DNA from: Coriobacteriales bacterium
Lineage (GTDB): Bacteria > Actinomycetota > Coriobacteriia > Coriobacteriales > UBA8131
Direction of reading: 5' to 3'
NCBI GenBank assembly: GCA_031277035.1
Contig: JAISLY010000016.1
Coordinates: forward strand, 1 to 39,327
DNA: 39,327 bases
Shown: positions 31,807 to 39,327 of the stretch, in pieces
How positions within the stretch are numbered: the first letter of the stretch is position 1
Layout of the letters: the number at the start of each line of letters is the position of its first letter
Notes under the pieces: model-generated
Told to the model about the DNA's origin: nothing
Database searches by the model: none
Seen by the model: the letters and a program-made list of their open reading frames with translations, nothing else
Position numbers and translations under genes: made by a program

Positions 31807-33022
31807 CGGCAAGCTCCAAAGCACGAAGGACGGCCTGGTCCATATTGTAGTAGCGATACTCGCCAAGCCTGCCAAGCGGATAAAAGCCGGGCAGCTTGGA
31901 GAAAAGCGCACGATAGCGCTCGTATTGTTGCTGGTTCTGCTCGCCTACGACCGGATAGTAGGGTATCTGGCCCGGCGCACCCTCAAAAGGCAGCGAATAT
32001 TCCTCCAGGACCGTCGAGACCTCAACATCCTGACCGGTGAGCCAGGTGAATTCCGTCGTGCGCGTATAGGCCTCACTGACCGTGTAGTTAATCGTTGCGC
32101 AGGGTTGCACGGGATTGTGATCGTAGTGGCGATAGACAAGGTCAAGGCTTCGGTAGGGCAGGCGTCCGAAACGCCACTTACAGAGCTCATCAAGGGCACC
32201 AGAATAGATGAGAAGGCCGTCATGAGGCTGGCCTGCAAGCAGGATGCCCGAAAAGGGCCCGTCCTTTGAGTCCGGGTCTTCGGGCGTAAGCTCAAGCAGT
32301 TCGTCTGCGGCCACATTGAGGTGGACGCTGATATTGGGATGATCGAGGATTCGCTCAAAGAGGCGGGTATAGCCCTCATGCGGAACGCCCTGATGGGGAT
32401 CTTGAAAATAGCGGTCGTCGCGATCTATGAGAACCGGCACGCGCGCGGTTATCGAGGGGTCTATCTCCTCTGGCGTCTGCCCCCATTGCTTCATCGTGTA
32501 GACAAGAAAGATGTTCTCATAGATATAATCCGCAAGCTCATGGAGCAGGGCATCGCTTTTGGTGCGCAGCTCGATGATGGGGACGCGGGCGCCCCTGCCA
32601 AACTCAGAAAGGAGCAGCTCAGTGATGCGGGCGGCCTTATCGGGAGCAAAAGCCGCGTCGATTGAGTTCAGGTTGAAGGGTACCGGCAAAAGGCGCCCGT
32701 GGACATCTGCACACACCCTGTGCTCATAGGAGCGCCATGCGGTAAAGCGGGAGAGCCAGGCGTGAACCCGCTCAGATGCCGTGTGGTAGATATGGGGGCC
32801 AAAGGCGTGGATCAGGACACCCTGAGAATCGAGCGTGTCATAGGCATTGCCGCCGATGTGGGGGCGTTGCTCGATGAGGGCAACGCGCATCGAGCCTCTC
32901 TCTGCAAGCTCGCGGGCAATCGTGCTGCCGGCAAAGCCCGCACCGACAACAAGCGCGTCGCAGGCCAAAGACGCACACGGCTTCCTCTCAGCAATCCTAT
33001 GGTCGATAATCCGTACCGACAA
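31793..33022 (-). CDS. glf: UDP-galactopyranose mutase
   Basis: A 409-residue flavoenzyme converting UDP-galactopyranose to UDP-galactofuranose. The FAD-binding motif GAGFAGS is at residues 27-33, with IEQRPHIGGNAYD and HAFGPHIYHT after it; later LVYTMKQWGQTPEEIDPSI, RVPVLIDRDDRYFQDPHQGVPHEGYT and the C-terminal YYPVVGEQNQQQYERYRAL and GRLGEYRYYNMDQAV are Glf hallmarks. The assigned start is a TTG (33022) near GAAAGG; the true start could be slightly downstream. It is divergent from pta, with a -10 candidate at 33061-33066. Confidence 0.95.
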   Translation of the reverse strand: MSVRIIDHRIAERKPCASLACDALVVGAGFAGSTIARELAERGSMRVALIEQRPHIGGNAYDTLDSQGVLIHAFGPHIYHTASERVHAWLSRFTAWRSYEHRVCADVHGRLLPVPFNLNSIDAAFAPDKAARITELLLSEFGRGARVPIIELRTKSDALLHELADYIYENIFLVYTMKQWGQTPEEIDPSITARVPVLIDRDDRYFQDPHQGVPHEGYTRLFERILDHPNISVHLNVAADELLELTPEDPDSKDGPFSGILLAGQPHDGLLIYSGALDELCKWRFGRLPYRSLDLVYRHYDHNPVQPCATINYTVSEAYTRTTEFTWLTGQDVEVSTVLEEYSLPFEGAPGQIPYYPVVGEQNQQQYERYRALFSKLPGFYPLGRLGEYRYYNMDQAVLRALELADECI

Positions 33023-33060
33023 CCTTTCGTCCCGTCTCGTCTGGAGAAAATGTCGGGTCT

Positions 33061-33066
33061 ATTGTA
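33061..33066 (-). promoter_or_regulatory. Candidate -10 of the glf transcript
   Basis: TACAAT on the minus strand, about 40 nt upstream of the proposed TTG start of glf. The -35 is weak. It lies in the 112-nt divergent region with pta. Confidence 0.3.
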
Positions 33067-33134
33067 CCCCAGCTGAAGCGCTCAGACGTATGATACATGC
33101 CCTGATTGGCAGCGCGGCGTCGAAGGGAGTGCCT

Positions 33135-34145
33135 GTGAGCGAGTTTACCGACCGTATCATACAGCGTGCGGCAGCACAGCCGCAGACCATCGTGCTTCCC
33201 GAGGGAAGCGACCCCCGAACGCTGGGGGCGGCGGTTCGCGCGCGAGATCTGGGTGTCGCCAAAATCATCGTGCTGGCCGATGCGGCCTCGGTGGCCGCAT
33301 TTGAGGGGGATCTGACAGGCATCACCATTGTTGACCCGGCACATTCGCCGGATAATGAGTCCTTTGCGCAGACGCTCTGCGAGCTTCGTCGTGAGAAGAA
33401 CCTGCAACTCGCAGATGCCCGCCAACTGGTCACCGACGAGCTCTATCACGGCGTCATGATGGTACAGACCGGTCGGGCAGACGGCATGGTCGCCGGAGCG
33501 ACCCATGCCACACGCGACGTGCTGCGCCCCTGTCTGCAGATACTCAAGACGGCTCCCGGCTCCTCGCTGGTCTCCGCCTTCTTTGTCATCATCGTCCCCG
33601 ATTGCGAATATGGCGAAAACGGCACCTTTCTCTTCGCCGACAGTGGGCTTGTGCAACACCCCGACAGCGCCGAACTCGCGCAGATTGCACTTGACTCCGC
33701 ACAGTCCTTCCAAAACCTCGTCGGCGCAAAGCCCGTCGTCGCCTTTCTCTCGCATTCGACCAGTGGAAGCGCGAAGAGCCCCTCGGTCGAGCGGGTGCAG
33801 GATGCGGTCAGGCGTGCCCGTGAGCTTGCTCCCAATCTGGCTCTGGATGGAGAATTTCAGCTCGACGCGGCAATCGTGCCCTCCGTGGCCGCCACAAAGG
33901 CGCCCCAAAGCTCCGTTGCCGGCAAAGCGAACGTCCTGATCTTTCCCGACCTCGACTCCGGCAACATCGCCTACAAACTCGCTCAGCGCCTGGCGAAGGC
34001 CGAGGCCTACGGCCCCATTACCCAGGGGCTCTCTCGCCCCGTAAACGACCTTTCCCGCGGCGCTTCGGCAGAGGACATCCTTGGCGTCATTGCGATAACC
34101 GCTGTCCAGGCAGGCGCCCGAAAGGCCGCCCAGGCCGACAGGTAG
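33135..34145 (+). CDS. pta: Phosphate acetyltransferase
   Basis: A 336-residue single-domain phosphotransacetylase interconverting acetyl-CoA and acetyl phosphate. Landmarks: QTIVLPEGSDPRTLGAAV, GVMMVQTGRADGMVAGATHATRDVLRP, SSLVSAFFVIIVP, FLFADSGLVQHPDSAELAQIA, AFLSHSTSGSAKSPSVERV, ANVLIFPDLDSGNIAYKLAQRL and GPITQGLSRPVNDLSRGAS. GTG 33135 has GGGAG 5 nt upstream and gives the family start. No acetate kinase gene is next to it, unlike the common pta-ackA pair. The last codons and stop are duplicated 71 bp downstream. Confidence 0.95.
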   Translation: MSEFTDRIIQRAAAQPQTIVLPEGSDPRTLGAAVRARDLGVAKIIVLADAASVAAFEGDLTGITIVDPAHSPDNESFAQTLCELRREKNLQLADARQLVTDELYHGVMMVQTGRADGMVAGATHATRDVLRPCLQILKTAPGSSLVSAFFVIIVPDCEYGENGTFLFADSGLVQHPDSAELAQIALDSAQSFQNLVGAKPVVAFLSHSTSGSAKSPSVERVQDAVRRARELAPNLALDGEFQLDAAIVPSVAATKAPQSSVAGKANVLIFPDLDSGNIAYKLAQRLAKAEAYGPITQGLSRPVNDLSRGASAEDILGVIAITAVQAGARKAAQADR

Positions 34146-34227
34146 GAGCAGGCAGGAGGCCGCCTCGGCAGGCCGACGGGCAAAGCAGGCAAAGGGCCGC
34201 CCAGGTCGACAGGTAGGGGCAGACAGG
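34124..34227 (+). repeat. Duplicated 3' end of pta
   Basis: A 33-bp block at 34124-34156, containing the last pta codons (AAQADR) and the TAG stop, recurs at 34195-34227 with three mismatches; the copy reads AAQVDR-stop. The rest of the 119-nt gap before argS (34146-34264) is further GC-rich GGCAGG/GCAAAG repeat material without a gene. Confidence 0.8.
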
Positions 34228-34264
34228 CAGGCAGACAAAAGGCGCTTCAGACGCGCTCGCTTTC

Positions 34265-35968
34265 CTACATCCGCTCAGGAGCAGAGACGCCAAGGAGCCC
34301 CAGGGTCAAAGCAAGCACATTGCGTGTCGCCTCGCAGAGATAGAGGCGCGCCGCCGTCAGGGCTTCATCGTCGGTGATGACCTGACAGCTGTGGTAAAAG
34401 GCCGTGAAGGACGCCGCCAGCTGTTCGGCGTAACGCGTCAGGCGATGGGGTGCAAGATCATGGGCCGCTGCCTCGACAACCTCCTGGAATCGCGCAAACG
34501 CGCGTGCGAGATCGAGCTCGGTGGGGTGGATGAGCACACTGAGGTCGGCGCGCTCGATTGACTCGACACCTCGCGTTTTGCGCTTCGCGTACTCCTCGTT
34601 TGCCCTGCGCAGGATTGAGCAGATACGGGCATGGGCGTACTGCACGTAATAGACCGGATTGCTCGCGTCCTGCCTGGTCGCGGCCTCGATGTCAAAATCG
34701 ATAGGCTGATCCGTCGAGCGGCTCACCATCAGATACTTGGTCGCATCGGGCCCCACCTCGTCGATGAGCTCCTCAAAGGTCACCATCTCGCCGGTTCGCT
34801 TGGACATGCGCACCGGCTGCCCGTCGCGATAAAGATTGACCAGCTGCCCAAGCACAATCGTCAGCGCACCCTCATGACCGAGGGAGGCACAGGCAGCCTG
34901 CATGCGCGGAATGTAGCCGTGATGGTCGGCTCCCCAGATGTCGATCAGCAGTTCGTGCCCGCGCCTGAACTTGTCCAGATGATAGGCGATGTCCGGCGCG
35001 AAATAGGTATAGCTGCCGTCGGCTTTTACAAGCACTCTGTCCTTGTCGTCCTCATAGTCCGTCGTGCGAAACCAGGTCGCACCCTCCTTCTCGTAGAGAA
35101 AGCCGTCCCGGGCAAGGGTCTCAAGCATCTCCTCAACGGGCGTCTTGTTGCTCTCCTCTGTCCGCTCGTAGAGCGTGCGCTCAGAAAACCACACGTCAAA
35201 GGGTACGTCGATGCGCTCGCAGAGCGCCTGCATCCGCTCAAGCATCAGCACATAGCCGCGCTCTTTAAAATGAGCGTCACGAAGCTCCTCATCGGCGTCC
35301 ATCCACACCGCGCCCTCATCCTCAAGGATATGCTGGGCAATATCGCGCACGTAGGAGCCGCCATACGCATCCTCGGGCATGACGACGGACTCGCCGAGCA
35401 GTTCACGGTAGCACAGCGCCACCGAATGCCCGAAGACCTCCATCTGCCGACCGGCATCATTGATGTAAAACTCACGGGTCACCTGCCAGCCGACATGTTC
35501 CAGCAGCCGACATATCGCGTTACCGAGGGCGGCCCAGCGCCCGTGACCAACGTGCATCGGGCCGGTGGGGTTGGCGGAGATGAACTCGACGTTTACTCGT
35601 CTGCCCTGACCCACATTCACCCGACCAAAATCCAGACCCTCTTCGCGGGCCTCACGGATGCTCTGATGCAGGGCATCTGGCGAGAGGCGCAGGTTGATAA
35701 AGCCGGGGCCGGCAACCTCAACCGAGGCGATACGCGAATCGCCGACCGTATGCCCTGCGATAATCTCGGCAATCTCGCGGGGAGGCTTTCCAAGCCCACG
35801 CGCAAGGCGCAGCGCGACCGAACTGGCCCAATCGCCGTGTGAGGGGTCACGCGGGCGCTCAACGGCGGGTGTGAGCACAGCGACCGGCGCGAGCTCTCCG
35901 GCGCGAATGGCCTCGGAGAGTGCGGCGTTGATGAGCTCTTCGATGGTGGTGCGGTCAGTTTTTTTCAC
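34265..35968 (-). CDS. argS: Arginyl-tRNA synthetase
   Basis: A 567-residue class I aminoacyl-tRNA synthetase. The N-terminal additional domain carries SHGDWASSVALRLARGLGKPPREIAE and VAGPGFINLRL. The HIGH-type motif is in EFISANPTGPMHVGHGRWAALGNAI, and the KMSKS equivalent is VRMSKRTGEMVTFEELIDEVG. The C-terminal anticodon-binding helical domain ends in LALTLGLLGVSAPERM. I chose GTG 35968 with GAGG 7 nt upstream; a TTG at 35992 adds eight residues. It is a single-gene unit, divergent from the NfeD gene. Confidence 0.95.
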   Translation of the reverse strand: MKKTDRTTIEELINAALSEAIRAGELAPVAVLTPAVERPRDPSHGDWASSVALRLARGLGKPPREIAEIIAGHTVGDSRIASVEVAGPGFINLRLSPDALHQSIREAREEGLDFGRVNVGQGRRVNVEFISANPTGPMHVGHGRWAALGNAICRLLEHVGWQVTREFYINDAGRQMEVFGHSVALCYRELLGESVVMPEDAYGGSYVRDIAQHILEDEGAVWMDADEELRDAHFKERGYVLMLERMQALCERIDVPFDVWFSERTLYERTEESNKTPVEEMLETLARDGFLYEKEGATWFRTTDYEDDKDRVLVKADGSYTYFAPDIAYHLDKFRRGHELLIDIWGADHHGYIPRMQAACASLGHEGALTIVLGQLVNLYRDGQPVRMSKRTGEMVTFEELIDEVGPDATKYLMVSRSTDQPIDFDIEAATRQDASNPVYYVQYAHARICSILRRANEEYAKRKTRGVESIERADLSVLIHPTELDLARAFARFQEVVEAAAHDLAPHRLTRYAEQLAASFTAFYHSCQVITDDEALTAARLYLCEATRNVLALTLGLLGVSAPERM

Positions 35969-36064
35969 ATGCGATCCTCGGGTTTTCTCCAAAACGACGG
36001 AAACTTTAGATTATAGCCCAAGTTCATCTTGTTTCGTGCGATAATGGAGGGGCATTGCGACACA

Positions 36065-36154
36065 GGCCTTTGGGGTGGGCGTTTGACGCAGACCTTCGGG
36101 GTGGGCAGGCAGACGGATGGCCGGGTGGACCTTCGGGGTGGGCAGGCAGACGGA
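36065..36154 (+). repeat. Direct repeats upstream of the NfeD gene
   Basis: GACCTTCGGGGTGGGC occurs at 36091 and 36128, extended there by the same CAGGCAGACGGA, and a variant GGCCTTTGGGGTGGGC stands at 36065. Spacing is 26 and 37 bp. The 253-nt divergent region (35969-36221) has no gene that I can support. Confidence 0.65.
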
Positions 36155-36221
36155 CGACCGCAGCGGGCGCGGCACGGGGCTTTGTGGCGCAAGGTATCGG
36201 GATTGACGGGAAAGGCGTTTC

Positions 36222-36659
36222 ATGCTCGAAATACCGTGGTTTTGGATATGGCTTGTCCTTGCCGCTGCTCTGTACGTGGGCGAGATGTTGACCGCCTCGT
36301 TTTTTCTGCTTCCCTTCGCCATCGGCGCAACCATATCGCTCATCGCTACGCCGCTGGGGGCTCCGGTGTGGCTCCAGTGGCTCCTGTTCATCGTCATCTC
36401 CGTCGTGGCGCTTGTCGCGCTGCGGCCCTTTGCCCGACGTCTGACGGCCCGCGCCGAACAGGAAAAAAGTGGCGTTGACAGACTCATCGGCATGACCGGT
36501 GAGATTATCGAAGGCAATGCGCCCTCCGGCGAGCAGCGGGCGCGCATCGCACGGGAGACCTGGAATGTGAGTGTCGCCAACAACGTCGTCCTGCCTGTCG
36601 GTTCTGCGGTGCGCGTCGTTGGCGTCGACGGGGCACACCTGCTGGTGGAGGCCGCGTAG
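36222..36659 (+). CDS. NfeD family membrane protein
   Basis: A 145-residue short NfeD protein. Three hydrophobic segments (about 5-24, 26-45 and 49-68) precede a soluble OB-fold domain (about 85-145, LIGMTGEIIEGNAPSGEQRARIARETWNV ... VLPVGSAVRVVGVDGAHLLVEA). NfeD proteins partner with SPFH/stomatin proteins in membrane microdomains. The SPFH gene follows after 150 nt on the same strand, the classical pairing. No protease domain is present. Confidence 0.9.
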   Translation: MLEIPWFWIWLVLAAALYVGEMLTASFFLLPFAIGATISLIATPLGAPVWLQWLLFIVISVVALVALRPFARRLTARAEQEKSGVDRLIGMTGEIIEGNAPSGEQRARIARETWNVSVANNVVLPVGSAVRVVGVDGAHLLVEAA

Positions 36660-36809
36660 CACGCCGCTCACCGGAGGGGAACGGCAGATTGCCGCCTGCG
36701 CAATCGATGAGCGCCGCGCAGCAGGGCGCACGCCAGACGGGGCAGGGCGAAAGCGGGAACAGAAGCGTTTGGTACGGGATTGTGAAGTATTCTTGAGAAA
36801 GGTAGCGTT

Positions 36810-37748
36810 ATGGAGACTTTTAACATCTTTTCTTCCGTGACCGGGGGGGTGATGTTCGGCATTGTCATCATCATCGTCATTCTCATCTTCGCCGCACGCG
36901 CAGTAAAAATCATCCGCCCCTATGAGAAGGGCGTCGTCGAGCGGGTCGGCAAGTTCCTGAGGGTCTGGGAGCCGGGTCTGCATCTGCTCATCCCCTTCCT
37001 CGACCGCGTGACAAAGGTGGATATGCGCGAAAACGTGGTTGACGTGCCGCCCCAGGAGGTCATCACGAAGGACAACGTGGCCGTCACCGTCGACGCCGTC
37101 GTGTATTATGAGGCCACCGATCCCTTCAAACTCATCTACAACGTGACGAACTTCTACCTTGCGGCGACAAAGCTCGCGCAGACCAATCTGCGTAACGTCG
37201 TTGGCGAGATGCAGCTCGATGAGTCGCTGACCAGTCGTGAGAAAATCAACATCACCCTGCGCGACATTCTCGACGAGGCAACCGATAAATGGGGCGTGCG
37301 CGTCGTGCGCGTGGAGCTCCAGCGCATCGAGCCGCCGGCCGACGTGACCCAGGCCATGCACCGCCAGATGAAGGCAGAGCGTGACCGGCGCGCCATGATT
37401 CTTGAGGCCGAGGGCGACCGGACCGCCGCCATCACCCGCGCCGAGGGCACCAAGCAAAGCGCCATCCTCGAGGCCGAGGGCCGCGCGACTGCCATCAAGG
37501 AGATTGCCGAGGCCGAACGGCAGCAGAAGATACTGATTGCGGATGGCGAGGCGCAGGGCATCAAAAACGTCTACAGCGCCATCCATGAGGGAAATCCCAC
37601 GTCCGATCTTATCCAGATACGCTATCTGGAGACCCTGAAGTATGTGGCCAACGGCAACGCCACAAAGATATTCATGCCCCTGGAGATGCAGAACCTGGCC
37701 TCAACCGTTGGAGCCGTCGGTGAGCTGTGGAAGAGCTCTGGGAAGTAA
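36810..37748 (+). CDS. SPFH/band 7 (stomatin-like) membrane protein
   Basis: A 312-residue protein. One hydrophobic segment (about 12-32) is followed by the band 7 domain ([35 protein letters not shown] ... [16 protein letters not shown] ... [21 protein letters not shown]) and a charged helix with repeated EAEG/RAEG motifs ([39 protein letters not shown]). Such proteins form large ring-like assemblies that organise membranes or modulate proteolysis. AAAGG precedes the ATG. It pairs with the NfeD gene and ends at a hairpin terminator. Confidence 0.94.
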   Translation: METFNIFSSVTGGVMFGIVIIIVILIFAARAVKIIRPYEKGVVERVGKFLRVWEPGLHLLIPFLDRVTKVDMRENVVDVPPQEVITKDNVAVTVDAVVYYEATDPFKLIYNVTNFYLAATKLAQTNLRNVVGEMQLDESLTSREKINITLRDILDEATDKWGVRVVRVELQRIEPPADVTQAMHRQMKAERDRRAMILEAEGDRTAAITRAEGTKQSAILEAEGRATAIKEIAEAERQQKILIADGEAQGIKNVYSAIHEGNPTSDLIQIRYLETLKYVANGNATKIFMPLEMQNLASTVGAVGELWKSSGK

Positions 37749-37770
37749 GGGAGACTGACGCAGCGCCAGT

Positions 37771-37809
37771 CGGCCTGCCCTTGACGCTCCGGCGACCATG
37801 GGCAGGCCG
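37771..37809. terminator. Hairpin between convergent SPFH and M23-like genes
   Basis: CGGCCTGCCC (37771-37780) pairs perfectly with GGGCAGGCCG (37800-37809), and an outer ACTGAC (37754-37759) can pair with GTCAGT (37817-37822). It lies between two convergent genes, so it can serve both strands. T-runs are short, which lowers confidence in intrinsic termination. Confidence 0.6.
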
Positions 37810-37817
37810 CATTCCTG

Positions 37818-38930
37818 TCAGTTTCTCGCGCCCGGCACCTCGGTGTCTGTGCGTCTTTGCGTCGGATTCTCAAAGAGATCAATCCCGCCCTCAAGCCCCC
37901 GGTATCCCTCCGCCAGGGCGTTGTTTACCTGCACGTGCACATGATTACCCGGGTCATCGGGCGCAGTAAAGTTTGAGAGGTTGTTGTCAATCAGCTCGCC
38001 GATGTTGCGAACCCGGGCAAGGGGCGTCACGCCACCGATGACCCGCTCCCCCTCCCTGACAAGCAGGTCCTCAATATGGAGGACAACGATGTCCAGTTCT
38101 GGGTGTCCATCGGTTTGGATGTGTATTTCATAGTCGTCAAGCACCTCAAAGAGCCGATACGTTCTGATACAGACGACGGTGCCGCTCACGGGCGCATAGG
38201 CAGTGGTACCAGACCGTGCGCCGACATCGACCGCCGAGAGCTCCGGCCCTTCCGAATTGGTCCGCCAGGTACTCACCGCCTCTCCGATCATCGGCACGTC
38301 ACCGACAGTTTGCTCCTGTGCGGGCACGTGATGGGTTCCGTGCGCCGCCATGACCGCCTCGGCATCGACGAGGGTAAGGAGGGGATTGAGCGGCAGGGCC
38401 CAGTCATAGGATGCCTGATGAAACTCGACCTCCGTGAGGTCTGTGGCGCAGATGGGTGAATGTATCATAATATCTTCATAGCTTGCTACGAGAGGCGTTG
38501 GGAGGTACAGGATGTCGGGATTGTCCGCTGAGACGCCCGCCGCGAGCGCATCGAGGCGTCGCTCCTCCTCAGGGGTTGGCGCAAGGCCCCAGTCGTGTGT
38601 CGGCGTTTTGACGCTCTGAACGCTTGGCCCCGAGCTGACGGGCACCTGTTTGAGAATGAAGAAGACAAACGCGACGGCAAGGGCGAGCAGGACGACGCTG
38701 GCGAGGACGGCAAGCATGATAAAGACTCGCCGACCGGTTCGCAGACGCCTGAAATGCGAGGGTGGTCCTGCGGGAGCCGAGCTCGGTTGCGTAAGCGACG
38801 AGGCGCTCGAAGAGGCATGTATCGCCTCGATTATGTCCTGCTCGCTTTCCAGGCCTCTCTCCCAAACCGCATACCTGTCCCGCCCCTTCTGGTCATGTTC
38901 CAATGGCCTCGGCAAACGAAACTGCCGCAT
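37818..38930 (-). CDS. M23-like (LytM-type) membrane protein, probably degenerate peptidase
   Basis: A 370-residue protein with a cytoplasmic N-terminus of about 65 residues, one membrane segment (about 69-93) and an extracytoplasmic part. The C-terminal domain has the peptidase M23 layout: VDVGARSGTTAYAPVSGTVV, then a metal-ligand-like HxH in GNHVHVQVNN. The first histidine of the HxxxD zinc motif appears to be replaced (LSAVD), so it may be catalytically inactive and act as a regulator or binder, as known for degenerate LytM proteins. The start at 38930 has no clear ribosome binding site and could be elsewhere. It is convergent with the SPFH gene. Confidence 0.72.
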   Translation of the reverse strand: MRQFRLPRPLEHDQKGRDRYAVWERGLESEQDIIEAIHASSSASSLTQPSSAPAGPPSHFRRLRTGRRVFIMLAVLASVVLLALAVAFVFFILKQVPVSSGPSVQSVKTPTHDWGLAPTPEEERRLDALAAGVSADNPDILYLPTPLVASYEDIMIHSPICATDLTEVEFHQASYDWALPLNPLLTLVDAEAVMAAHGTHHVPAQEQTVGDVPMIGEAVSTWRTNSEGPELSAVDVGARSGTTAYAPVSGTVVCIRTYRLFEVLDDYEIHIQTDGHPELDIVVLHIEDLLVREGERVIGGVTPLARVRNIGELIDNNLSNFTAPDDPGNHVHVQVNNALAEGYRGLEGGIDLFENPTQRRTDTEVPGARN

Positions 38931-39026
38931 ATCAATCGAATCGTTAACAGTCCAATCCCTGCATTTCCGAGCGCCATTTCGGTCTTCCTTTCGGCGCCCC
39001 TTTGCGGATTTTCATTGTAACACCCC

Positions 39027-39055
39027 TTGCAGGCTTCGGCGCCTGGGTGTAGAGT
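39027..39055 (+). promoter_or_regulatory. Promoter of the initiator tRNA gene
   Basis: TTGCAG (39027-39032), a 17-nt spacer and TAGAGT (39050-39055). Start is expected near 39062, about 10 nt before the mature 5' end of the tRNA. The stretch 38931-39026 shows nothing else clear. Confidence 0.55.
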
Positions 39056-39071
39056 GTGCTTCCGCGATATG

Positions 39072-39148
39072 TGCGGGGTGGAGCAGTCTGGTAGCTCGCC
39101 GGGCTCATAACCCGGAGGTCATCGGTTCAAATCCGATCCCCGCGACCA
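39072..39148 (+). tRNA. Initiator tRNA-Met (anticodon CAT)
   Basis: 77 nt with encoded CCA. The anticodon stem CCGGG/CCCGG around CTCATAA contains the three consecutive G:C pairs of initiator tRNAs, and the D stem GAGC/GCTC has the A11:U24 pair. Position 1 is T facing G at 72, so no Watson-Crick pair closes the acceptor stem, also an initiator trait. T loop is TTCAAAT. Confidence 0.93.
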
Positions 39149-39156
39149 AACATCCG

Positions 39157-39192
39157 CAGGTCAGAGCCTTGATACCTCTGGCCTGTTTTTGT
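39157..39192 (+). terminator. Intrinsic terminator after initiator tRNA
   Basis: CAGGTCAGAG (39157-39166) pairs with CTCTGGCCTG (39176-39185), ten pairs with one G-U, 9-nt loop, followed by TTTTTGTT. This is the cleanest intrinsic terminator in the window. Confidence 0.85.
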
Positions 39193-39327
39193 TGCCCTAC
39201 AATTTTCGGGGTTATAGGACAAAACGTGTGTCTTTTATCAGTCCCAGTCAATCCTGAATGGACCACTCGTATGAAGCTCTCCCCAAGACACCGCGTTGCC
39301 CCATTGCTCGACAGCCGCATCTTTTTC

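Noticed and set aside
32997-34238. 413-codon open frame on the minus strand opposite pta
   Set aside because: pta on the plus strand has full family motifs and a good start; the opposite frame has none.
34631-35842. 403-codon open frame on the plus strand opposite argS
   Set aside because: Shadow of a clear arginyl-tRNA synthetase.
36024-37586. 520-codon open frame on the minus strand opposite NfeD and SPFH genes
   Set aside because: Covers two well-recognised genes on the other strand and a repeat region; composition is that of an antisense frame.
39105-39320. 71-codon minus-strand frame ending GIGFEPMTSGL
   Set aside because: The C-terminal words are the well-known translation artefact of a tRNA gene read on the wrong strand.
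39193-39327. Possible start of an integrase or transposase after the initiator tRNA (ATG at 39258 or 39271)
   Set aside because: Only about 20 codons are visible in either frame, with no motif or clear ribosome binding site; the window ends too soon to judge.

Overview
The window is about 39 kb of GC-rich bacterial chromosome. The organism is most likely a rod-shaped, Gram-positive actinobacterium of the class Coriobacteriia. The evidence is indirect: high GC, several TTG and GTG starts with good ribosome binding sites, the pairing of a TIGR03960 radical SAM protein with a DUF2344 protein, a four-domain S1 protein with an acidic tail, mreBCD-mrdA-rodA, and a surface protein of InlB-type B-repeats plus DUF285-type repeats. 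Genus cannot be fixed by reading alone. No phage, CRISPR array or complete insertion sequence was seen.

Layout. Positions 1-2000, minus strand: rpsA then lepA, which runs off the left edge. Positions 2180-2807, plus strand: a RelB/RelE-type toxin-antitoxin pair behind a structured leader. Positions 2901-7693, minus strand: a polar amino acid ABC transporter operon (binding protein, permease, ATPase), then a URO-D-like protein and an EamA exporter with a histidine-rich tail, driven by a near-consensus promoter. Positions 7781-11217, minus strand: chorismate mutase, DAHP synthase and PcrA helicase, tightly packed. Positions 11486-15260, minus strand: a very large secreted repeat protein whose secretion leader and mature part are in different frames, joined at a run of 13 G. 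Positions 15503-27325, minus strand: a long cell-shape and envelope cluster (cyclophilin, TPR membrane protein, mreB, mreC, mreD, PBP2, rodA, DUF697 protein, radical SAM protein, DUF2344 protein). Positions 27354-27747, minus strand: tRNA-Arg(CCG) and a 2[4Fe-4S] ferredoxin. Positions 27934-30554, plus strand: GNAT acetyltransferase, P1-family peptidase, alpha/beta hydrolase. Positions 30673-33022, minus strand: a UDP-galactopyranose mutase and glycosyltransferase pair, divergent from pta (plus). argS follows on minus, then NfeD and SPFH genes on plus, an M23-like membrane protein on minus, and initiator tRNA with its own promoter and terminator at the right edge.

Two observations stand out. 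First, the giant surface protein looks like a slipped-strand ON/OFF switch: removing one G from the 13-G run joins a membrane or signal leader to the whole 1200-residue ectodomain. Second, short GC-rich direct repeats recur across the window. Some are in-frame Ala/Gly/Glu/Pro insertions in otherwise conserved proteins (PcrA, DUF2344, DUF697, MreC, S1, P1 peptidase). Others duplicate gene 3' ends including the stop codon (EamA, pta). This suggests an active expansion process in this genome.
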